Assembly: GCA_965200005.1 (NCBI GenBank)
Contig: OZ241331.1
Span: 2,914,001 to 2,978,000, forward strand
Direction of reading: 5' to 3'
DNA from: Aldehydirespirator sp965200005
GTDB taxonomy: Bacteria; Actinomycetota; Acidimicrobiia; Acidimicrobiales; Aldehydirespiratoraceae
DNA length: 64,000 nt
Each line of letters begins with the position of its first letter. The stretch's first letter is position 1. Below the pieces are notes generated by a model, which saw only the letters and a list, made by a program, of their open reading frames with translations, ran no database searches and was not told the DNA's origin. Positions 36,856 to 43,937 of the stretch are shown one piece after another. The translations under genes and the position numbers were made by a program.

Positions 36856-38256
36856 ATGTTGATCGAAGCGTTCCGGCGGGCTGATGAGAACATCAGCGAG
36901 ATGCTTAGCTGTCTTGGTTCGGCACCGCTTGCAGACCTGCGTACGTGCATAGGTGATGGCAAGTCAATGCGCGCTAGGCTTGAGATGTTCTTTGCGCAGG
37001 CCGCTCATTTGATCGCGTCAGTCGAGCGTCATGGTGATGGTGGTGCTGGTGTGCTTGTGGAGGCAGCTGGAGTCTCGCGACGCGAGGCACAACGCCACAC
37101 TCAAACCGCCAAGCGGCTGGGTGAAATGCCTCGGTTACGTGAGGCAGTTGAGTCCGGAAGGGTGAGCTTTCGTAACGCTGAACGGCTCACCAAGGCTGCG
37201 AGCGAGACCAGTAGCGCCGCAATCGAGTCGGACACAGAGTTGCTGGAGAAGGCTGCGTCATTAAATGATGATCAGTTCGCTCGGACCGCACGACGTTGGA
37301 GCCGAGATCATCAAAGCGATAACGGTGAAGCCGAGCATGCCAGATTGCGGCAGCGTCGGAGTCTGCGGATCTTTGATGGCGACGATGGCATGAAGCACCT
37401 GCGTGCTTGCCTCGATCCCGTCACGGGCACCCGCATCGCGAACCGGATGCGTCATGCAGCCAAGGGTCTCTACGACAGCGACAAGAAGAGTGCCGCGAAC
37501 GGCATTGCAAGTGAGCGTCGCAGCTTTGATCAGTGCATGGCTGACGCACTCGATGTGCTAACGACCGGATCCGATTCTATGGGTTCAGGTTCGAGTTCTA
37601 CTGCTTGTCCAACATCGCGCCCTGGTCATGCCGAGATCAGCGTGGTCGCGCACCTGGATCAGGGTTCGAGTCGTCTCGTAGCAGAACTCGTTGGTGGTGA
37701 TCCCCTGCCACCGAGTGTCCTGGATGAGTTGATATGCAACTCAACACTGACCGGTGTTCTGTTCAGCTCCAAGGGTGTTCCGCTCTGGCAGGGCTACACA
37801 AAGAGGAGCGCCACGGGCGCTCAACTCAAAGCACTCCGAGCCCGCGATCAAGGATGCATCGGCTGCGGAGCCAGTCCGTTGATCTGTCAAGCGCATCACG
37901 TGATGCCTTGGTCTAAAGACGGCAGCACCGACATCGACAACATGGTGCTTGTCTGCTGGAACTGTCATAACAAGATCCATCATCACAACTGGCAGATCAC
38001 CAACCGGCACGGGAGACGAATACTCATCCCTCCAAACGGCCCCAATTACGGGCCCGCACGAGCCGAGCCGCCAGTAACCCAAACACCTCAGCACACTCGC
38101 AACACTCGGCCACCGCCAAACGGGTCGCGAGGCGGACGCCGACACCGCGAACACTCGGGCGGGACCGTTGACAGCGGCACCAAGAGCACGCACTACCAAA
38201 GCCAGGGCGAGCGGCAACGAGCAGAGCCCGGTCACCAGCCTCAACTAGGCCTTTGA
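36856..38256 (+). CDS. DUF222/HNH endonuclease protein (13E12 type)
   Basis: A 466-residue protein of the actinobacterial DUF222 family. The N-terminal helical domain (about 1-250) is followed by an HNH zinc-finger nuclease: CIGCG...CQAHHVMPW...DIDNMVLVCWNCHNKIHHHNW (about residues 335-385), with both CxxC pairs and the HH/N/H catalytic residues in place. The C-terminal 90 residues are Pro/Arg/Ser-rich and of no clear fold. Biological role unknown; such genes often occur in multicopy and near mobile DNA. Its stop codon forms the first bases of a 25-bp tandem repeat. Confidence 0.82.
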   Translation: MLIEAFRRADENISEMLSCLGSAPLADLRTCIGDGKSMRARLEMFFAQAAHLIASVERHGDGGAGVLVEAAGVSRREAQRHTQTAKRLGEMPRLREAVESGRVSFRNAERLTKAASETSSAAIESDTELLEKAASLNDDQFARTARRWSRDHQSDNGEAEHARLRQRRSLRIFDGDDGMKHLRACLDPVTGTRIANRMRHAAKGLYDSDKKSAANGIASERRSFDQCMADALDVLTTGSDSMGSGSSSTACPTSRPGHAEISVVAHLDQGSSRLVAELVGGDPLPPSVLDELICNSTLTGVLFSSKGVPLWQGYTKRSATGAQLKALRARDQGCIGCGASPLICQAHHVMPWSKDGSTDIDNMVLVCWNCHNKIHHHNWQITNRHGRRILIPPNGPNYGPARAEPPVTQTPQHTRNTRPPPNGSRGGRRHREHSGGTVDSGTKSTHYQSQGERQRAEPGHQPQLGL

Positions 38257-38403
38257 AGCCAGATCTGCAGCACCCCGGTGAAGCCAAATTCGCAGCACGC
38301 AGGTGAATCCAGATCTGCATCACGCCCATGAATCCAGATCTACAGCACTCCGGTGAAGCCAAAACCGCAGCACGCAGGTGAATCCAAAGCCGCAGCACGC
38401 CGG
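38254..38403. repeat. Six tandem copies of a 25-bp repeat
   Basis: Six units of exactly 25 bases. Each begins TGAAGCCA or TGAATCCA and has GCAGCAC (or a one-base variant) in its second half. The first TGA is the stop codon of the HNH gene. Units 3 and 4 differ most. There is no internal palindrome and no spacer, so this is not a CRISPR. Confidence 0.88.
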
Positions 38404-38479
38404 CTTCGGGCGCTCCGTACACGACGCCGCCATCGGCGTCCGCGGCCATCGTCGTACGCAGTCAGTCGGCGGGCTTGAC

Positions 38480-38631
38480 TTGTCGCACACCGCACGGCAA
38501 CTGGACTAAGTGTTCCTGACTAAGTGTTGTGTTCCTGACTAAGTGTTGTGTTCCTGACTAAGTGTTCCTGATTGTCGCACACTGCCGGCAACTGGTTTAA
38601 GTGTTCCTGATTATTCAGGTGTTCCTGATGA
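38480..38631. repeat. Direct repeats around AAGTGTTCCTGA
   Basis: AAGTGTTCCTGA or its variant AAGTGTTGTGTTCCTGA occurs several times. A longer unit (TTGTCGCACAC...CGGCAACTGG...TAAGTGTTCCTGA) occurs twice, about 90 bases apart. These lie between the HNH gene and the amidase gene, which ends at 38638. No hairpin that would be a terminator stands out. Confidence 0.7.
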
Positions 38632-38637
38632 TCGTGG

Positions 38638-40044
38638 CTAGTTGGGTGAGAGGGAAATCAGGTTGAACTGGTCTTCTAGTACTGCGAGAGCTTGGAGGAC
38701 TCCCAGGTCGTCTAGTTGGTGGCCTACTACTTGGAGGCCTACTGGCATTTTGTCTGAGGTGAAGCCGCAGTTGACGGTTCCGGCTGGGCGGCGGGTCAGA
38801 TTTGCCAGAGGTGTGAAGCGGATCCAGTTTGAAATTGGCCTGCCGTTGATGGTGCCGTGGCCGCCTGGGTTGGGGGTCTGGGCTGCGAGGGTTGGCATCA
38901 ATAGTACGTCGTAGCCGGCCATGAGTTTTGCGAGGTTGATTGATAGCTCCCCGGCCTGTACCCGAGCGTCATACACCGACGACACAGAAACCAGGTCAAA
39001 CGTGCGCTCCAGAATGTCAGCAACCATCGGCGTGACGTTCGCCCATTCGTCGGTGCCAAACATTGGCAAATACGCCGGGCCTATCAAGGCACCGTAGAAC
39101 AGGTGCAAGAAGGCTTGCATCGGGGTCTCAAGCGTCTCGGCTGCCTCAACTACCTCCACGCCCATCGCGGCAATGCGCTCGACGGCATCAGCGCAAATCG
39201 CAGCGATCTCCGAGTCGACTGGCTCACCGTCAATTGATGGAGCCCACAGAACCCTTGCCGGCGGCTTGGGGTCGTCAAGCGCCGCACGCCACGAGCGCTG
39301 GGGCTTGGGGAGGCTGCGAACATCTGCGGGATCAGGCCCCACCAACGCATCTAAACAATACGCAACATCACGAATCCGCTTGGCCATTGGGCCGACACAC
39401 GACAAGTCGATGAGCCCCGACGGTGGTGGACCACTTGGTACCCGTCCCTGGCTGGTCTTGATCCCCGACAAGCCACAGATCGCCGACGGGATACGAATCG
39501 ATCCACCGCCATCTGACCCAGTCGCTAGGGGAACCATTCCCGAAGCGATCGCGGCGGCGCTCCCACCCGAAGATCCACCGGCCGAGCGCTCGAGGTTCCA
39601 AGGATTGCGAGTCGGTCCGAACAACACGTTGTAGGTGTCGCCAATCGCGCCGTGCTCGGGAGTGTTGGTCTTGCCCAGCACCACACATCCAGCAGCTCGC
39701 ATGCGAGCGACCTCGATTGAGTCACCCTCTGCGGGTTCAGCATTCCGCCGGTACATGGCGCCCTTAGAAGTAACGAACCCTTCGACATCAGCGAGATCTT
39801 TGACGCCAATCGGTATCCCTGCCAGAGGGCCCACGTCCTCACCGGCATCAAGACGCGCATCAATCTCAGCGGCGGAAGCGAGCGCACCCTCGCCATCGAG
39901 TGCCACAAACGCATTCAGCGAACCGTTCAATGCGTCGATACGCGCCAGCGCATGCTCGGTCACGCCAACCGCGGTCAACTTCCGGTCGCGAATCGCTGCT
40001 GCCAGATCTTCGACTGTCACATCACGAAAGTCAGGTACCGCCAT
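38638..40044 (-). CDS. Amidase (amidase-signature family)
   Basis: Hydrolyses an amide bond; the exact substrate is open. The protein has 468 residues. The Ser-Ser-Lys triad is visible: Lys in GIPIGVKDLADVEG, the cis-Ser and nucleophilic Ser in RSAGGSSGGSAAAIASGMVPLATGSDGGGSIR. A start at ATG 40044 is chosen because GGAGG lies five bases upstream; GTG at 40056 would lie before that site. It is not next to gatA partners (gatB, gatC), so a role as tRNA amidotransferase is unlikely. Confidence 0.87.
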   Translation of the reverse strand: MAVPDFRDVTVEDLAAAIRDRKLTAVGVTEHALARIDALNGSLNAFVALDGEGALASAAEIDARLDAGEDVGPLAGIPIGVKDLADVEGFVTSKGAMYRRNAEPAEGDSIEVARMRAAGCVVLGKTNTPEHGAIGDTYNVLFGPTRNPWNLERSAGGSSGGSAAAIASGMVPLATGSDGGGSIRIPSAICGLSGIKTSQGRVPSGPPPSGLIDLSCVGPMAKRIRDVAYCLDALVGPDPADVRSLPKPQRSWRAALDDPKPPARVLWAPSIDGEPVDSEIAAICADAVERIAAMGVEVVEAAETLETPMQAFLHLFYGALIGPAYLPMFGTDEWANVTPMVADILERTFDLVSVSSVYDARVQAGELSINLAKLMAGYDVLLMPTLAAQTPNPGGHGTINGRPISNWIRFTPLANLTRRPAGTVNCGFTSDKMPVGLQVVGHQLDDLGVLQALAVLEDQFNLISLSPN

Positions 40045-40200
40045 GTCAACCTCCACTTGGCCTGTCCCACTCGCCCTGTCTCTCTTGCCATCTCTAGCAA
40101 CGACCGAGAGCTAGGCGATGCTACGAGTCCCGCTAGGCAGAGCAGCAGAGCCTCACATCCGAGCGCCCTACAAGAGCCCCGCAGGAGTCCTACAAGCGCC

Positions 40201-41343
40201 CTACAAGAGCTTGGCGGCGATCTTGTTGGAGACTCTCAGGGCTCGGCCGTCGCTTGTCGCTACCCAGGGGTGGGGGCGAGCTACGCCAGTGGCGGCTTCT
40301 TGCAACAGATCGACGAAGAGTTCGCTCTTTGCGACACCAGCCTCACGCCATAGGTAATTGCCCCAGGCACCGGGGATCGGGTTTACCTCGCACATCAACA
40401 ACTCCTCGGCGCCATCCCACAAGAAGTCAAAGCGTGGAGCTCCTGTGAGCCCCATCTCGGTGGCCATCACCTTTGCGGACGACACCAGACGCGAGCGGAT
40501 CGACTCGGGGATATCCGCCGGAAGTTCACGAGCAGCTGACTCCATGCCGACTCCGGCACTGCCGGCGAGGTACTTCTCGCTGTAGCCCAATATGGCTGCA
40601 TCTCCAGCGAGCGGCCGTTCCACAGGTGAGCACTGCAGACGTGGATGTGTACGTAGCGCGACGTTTAGGTCGACCCAGCCATCCAAGAACGGCTGCACCA
40701 GCACACCGGCGCGCCCCACACCTCGAGATGCCAGGACATCGACGGTTCCTGTGTCTTCGATGCCTGCCTCGACATCAATTGAGGAGCCCCCAAACCGGGG
40801 CTTGACAACCCAGGGACGCCCTGGAAGCACAGATGCAGCACCAGACCACAGCTTGGTCTCGATCGCTGGTACTCCGATCGACTCGGCGATGAGAGCGGTA
40901 GCCAGTTTGTCCATCGCCAGCGCAGCGGCTGCTGGGCGAGGCCCGGTGACACGTATCCCAGCCATCATCAAAGCTGCGGCCAGCGAGCCATCCTCACCCG
41001 GGCCGCCGTGACAGCAGTTGAGCACCGTACGTATCTCGAGTGGGCGGCGCTTGCGTCTGCGTTGTTCGGCGAAACCGTCCGGGATCCCGAACACGACCGG
41101 TGTCGACCCGGGAACCTGAGGCTCCAGGAAGTCGGCCGCTTCAGCCGTCGGGGGCACCTTTCGCCAGGCACCCGTCTTGGTCCAGTAAAGGCAGACCACA
41201 TCAACGCCGTCATCAAACAAAGAACGGGCTGCCTGTAAACCCGTCAGGATGCTGATGTCGTGTTCGGGAGAGGCTCCACCAAACACGACCGCTGAACCTT
41301 CGAGACCTTTGGGAGTCACCATCGACAAGACTTTAGGTTTCAC
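40201..41343 (-). CDS. ddl: D-alanine-D-alanine ligase
   Basis: Joins two D-Ala with ATP for the peptidoglycan stem peptide. The protein has 380 residues, an ATP-grasp enzyme. N-terminal VVFGGASPEHDISILTG, the substrate loop CCHGGPGEDGSLAAAL, ATP-binding VVKPRFGGSSIDV and the C-terminal metal site CEVNPIPGAWG are all present. The GTG at 41343 or the ATG seven codons on could be the start. It lies 34 bases downstream of murF, the enzyme that consumes its product. Confidence 0.87.
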   Translation of the reverse strand: MKPKVLSMVTPKGLEGSAVVFGGASPEHDISILTGLQAARSLFDDGVDVVCLYWTKTGAWRKVPPTAEAADFLEPQVPGSTPVVFGIPDGFAEQRRRKRRPLEIRTVLNCCHGGPGEDGSLAAALMMAGIRVTGPRPAAAALAMDKLATALIAESIGVPAIETKLWSGAASVLPGRPWVVKPRFGGSSIDVEAGIEDTGTVDVLASRGVGRAGVLVQPFLDGWVDLNVALRTHPRLQCSPVERPLAGDAAILGYSEKYLAGSAGVGMESAARELPADIPESIRSRLVSSAKVMATEMGLTGAPRFDFLWDGAEELLMCEVNPIPGAWGNYLWREAGVAKSELFVDLLQEAATGVARPHPWVATSDGRALRVSNKIAAKLL

Positions 41344-41376
41344 TGAGCCCCGAACGGCGGACTCTCGCCCGAATCC

Positions 41377-43047
41377 CTATGGGTAGTGATCCCCCAGATC
41401 GTTTTCCCACAACACACCGTCGTGTTTGCCGAGGTTGGCGCGCACCCACTTGCGGGCCTGCTCCCGGTTACGAACCACCACCGCGTCGCCACGAGCACCC
41501 GCCAACAACGCACGGCGGTTGATACGACCCACAGCGACCAGCGTCGCTCCTGCTGCAACGACGGCTGCGGCGAAGTCACGATTCTGACTGAACTGCTGCG
41601 AACCCAATTCCACCATTCCTGGCGTCACCACAACCATCTGAGATAACTCACTTTGAGATGACGCTCTCTGAGCTGTCACGCTCTGTGCTGACAGGCTCTC
41701 TGCGAGCTTTGCCAGAGCGGCACGCGCCCCGGCGGGATTCGAATTGAACGTGTCGTCGATCACGACCGGTCCGCCCGGGAGTTGTTCCACCACACTTCGA
41801 TGCTGGGGGACACTTAGAGCAGCGAGCCGGGCACCTACTCGCTGAGGAGACAACCCATACGCGATCGCGGCGGCTACTGCGCAGCCGACATTTCCCGGGT
41901 GAACGCCACTCGCTACAAGGCAGCGGCCGATCTCGTCGCCTCTGACCCAAACCACGATCTGCCCCCCGCGACCCTCGCGAGTGCGGTTCTCTTGCAGATC
42001 AACCTCTACATCGAGACTCTCACCTATGTCGAGATTCTCACCTATGTCGAGATTCTCACCTATGTCGAGATTCTCACCTCGGCGACTACCAACCCGCAGA
42101 ACGCTCGGCACTCCACAAGAGTCCGCAACAGCAGCAAGTCTTGGCTCGTCAACCCAGATCACAGCGGTGGAAGCACGCTCAAGGATCTCGGACTTTGCTG
42201 CAACGATGTTGTCCATCGAACCTGCATGCTCCAGATGCATTGGCCCGACTGACGTGATCACTGCGATGTCTGGCTTAATCCAGGAGCACAACTCACGTAT
42301 CTCGCCACGGCGATACATGCCCATCTCGGCAACCAGCACCTCGGTGCCATCACCGAGATGCTCATTGATGGTCAAAGACAGGCCAGCCGTGTTGTTGAAA
42401 GACGCCGGCGATGCCACAACTGCCACATCAGCGCCAAGCAGGTTGCGGATGTGATTCTTAGTGGACGTCTTCCCCCAACTGCCTGTGACAGCGATGACGG
42501 TCGGGGCGACAAGACGAAGGCGTTGCTCTGCAGGGCGGCGGTACTTCTCGAGCAATCGTCGTTCCATTGGTTGAAGAACTCGAGCGCTCGCATCGACCAG
42601 CACCGGCACAAGCAGGCATGCTGCCGCCATGCCGAAGGCGCCCAGCCATCTTGCTAGCCCCAACGCCACCATCAGGTACAAGGCTGCGCTCGCAATCGCG
42701 AGCCGGCGGCAGCGCCCGGTGAACCGCAGTCTCGGATCACCAAGCAGAGGCATCGGCACAGGAACGACCGCGGCGCTCGCTGCCACCAACAGCGCAGCTA
42801 ACCCGACACCCCAGGTCTCACCGTTACCAGAGCCATCCGTGGAAGTAGAAGTAATAGAGACACCCGCGACCGCTACAACCGCGGCGAACGCGACCAGTGC
42901 CGCGTTGACGGGAGACACTCGGATCCAGCGCCAGGCGAACTTGACACAAGACGCGGGCAGGTAGTGCTCGCGCTGGCTCACCCGCAACCAGCGCAGCAAG
43001 CAGATCGCCGCGGCCACTACCGCAGCGATTGAAACAACCGGCATCAT
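41377..43047 (-). CDS. murF: MurF-type ligase with N-terminal membrane domain
   Basis: Adds D-Ala-D-Ala to UDP-MurNAc-tripeptide. About 556 residues, some 100 more than soluble MurF. The extra N-terminal part has about four hydrophobic helices (residues 1-145). The Mur-ligase core follows: VTGSWGKTSTKNHI (P-loop), FNNTAGLSLTINEHL, EMGMYRRGEI, ITSVGPMHLEHAGS and DDTFNSNPAGARAAL. Between central and C-terminal domains an in-frame minisatellite encodes GENLDI three times. ATG at 43047 overlaps the hydrolase stop by one base (or GTG 43050 by four). A membrane-tethered MurF is unusual. Confidence 0.82.
   Translation of the reverse strand: MMPVVSIAAVVAAAICLLRWLRVSQREHYLPASCVKFAWRWIRVSPVNAALVAFAAVVAVAGVSITSTSTDGSGNGETWGVGLAALLVAASAAVVPVPMPLLGDPRLRFTGRCRRLAIASAALYLMVALGLARWLGAFGMAAACLLVPVLVDASARVLQPMERRLLEKYRRPAEQRLRLVAPTVIAVTGSWGKTSTKNHIRNLLGADVAVVASPASFNNTAGLSLTINEHLGDGTEVLVAEMGMYRRGEIRELCSWIKPDIAVITSVGPMHLEHAGSMDNIVAAKSEILERASTAVIWVDEPRLAAVADSCGVPSVLRVGSRRGENLDIGENLDIGENLDIGESLDVEVDLQENRTREGRGGQIVVWVRGDEIGRCLVASGVHPGNVGCAVAAAIAYGLSPQRVGARLAALSVPQHRSVVEQLPGGPVVIDDTFNSNPAGARAALAKLAESLSAQSVTAQRASSQSELSQMVVVTPGMVELGSQQFSQNRDFAAAVVAAGATLVAVGRINRRALLAGARGDAVVVRNREQARKWVRANLGKHDGVLWENDLGDHYP
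42018..42079. repeat. 18-bp minisatellite within murF
   Basis: TCTCACCTATGTCGAGAT is present three times exactly, with a fourth partial copy (TCTCACC) after it and a diverged one before. It codes for three GENLDI units; a multiple of three, so copy-number change would keep the frame. Confidence 0.9.
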
Positions 43048-43790
43048 CACAACTCGGCGACCACCTGTTGAATGGCTGACATCACAGTGTTGGGGGAGTA
43101 TCGGTGCACATCGTGACCTGCTCCGGGCACTGCCTCAACAGCGACCACTCGCTTCAAATGTGAGGCAGCCTCCTCGGCGACACGGAAGGGACAAACATCG
43201 TCGTCTTGACCCCAGATCAACGCCACCGGGTGATCAATCTGCTCCAACTCGCGTCGGTAATCCTCGTTCACGACCCGAACTAGCACGTCACGCATCACCC
43301 CGCTCGCGGATCGGTAGTCAGCCGATCCGTAACGCTGGCGTGCTGCCTCAAGCGTCCGCTCCGGAACCAAACGCAGACGCCGCAGCCCACGGATCACCCG
43401 ATAGAGCGGATTCACTCCCCTGCGACGTCTTGAGCCACTGGCAGATAGCCGCACGAGCGGAGTACCCATCAACACCAAACCGGCCACCAGCCGAGGGTGA
43501 TAAGCAGCAAGACACACCGCGACCCGGCCGCCAAAGCTGTGGCCCACCACCACGAAGGGCCCACTCACATCACAAGCTCTAATGAACTCGGCTACAGCGT
43601 CGGCGTACTCGCGTGCCCCCCAAGCCTCTACAGGCGCATCAGAAGACCCGAAACCCGGCAGGTCAGGCGTCACCGAACAGCGCCGGCTCGCTTCAGCCAA
43701 ACCAGCGACATCGCGACGATCTCGTTGCCAGCCATGTAACACCAACAACGGCGGCAACTCGCCGTCACGATGATCCGCCATCACAGTCAT
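43047..43790 (-). CDS. Alpha/beta hydrolase
   Basis: A hydrolase of about 247 residues. The fold-defining nucleophile elbow GHSFGG, oxyanion motif LLVLHGWQRDRRD, an acidic residue in WGQDDDVCPF and the catalytic His in GAGHDVHRY are all in order. The ATG at 43790 is one of two close starts. It is the first gene of a coupled set with murF and ddl. Peptide or ester specificity cannot be deduced; a role in peptidoglycan metabolism is only suggested by the neighbours. Confidence 0.78.
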   Translation of the reverse strand: MTVMADHRDGELPPLLVLHGWQRDRRDVAGLAEASRRCSVTPDLPGFGSSDAPVEAWGAREYADAVAEFIRACDVSGPFVVVGHSFGGRVAVCLAAYHPRLVAGLVLMGTPLVRLSASGSRRRRGVNPLYRVIRGLRRLRLVPERTLEAARQRYGSADYRSASGVMRDVLVRVVNEDYRRELEQIDHPVALIWGQDDDVCPFRVAEEAASHLKRVVAVEAVPGAGHDVHRYSPNTVMSAIQQVVAEL

Positions 43791-43937
43791 CCGGTCATGA
43801 CAGATCCGGCGCGCAAGCACTGCTACCACGACCGATGACCCCGATCGCGGTTAAACACAGCCATGGCAGGCACACTACGACACCCACACCGAGCCTCAGA
43901 ACATAAACGGCTGTGCTGAGGCGCTAGAACTAACGGC

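Noticed and set aside
38254..38403. Possible CRISPR array
   Set aside because: Units are directly adjacent with no spacers, only 25 bases long and diverged from each other; no cas gene is present anywhere in the window.
38638..40044. GatA subunit of the Glu-tRNA amidotransferase
   Set aside because: No gatB or gatC nearby and several amidase-family features are general, so only amidase is claimed.
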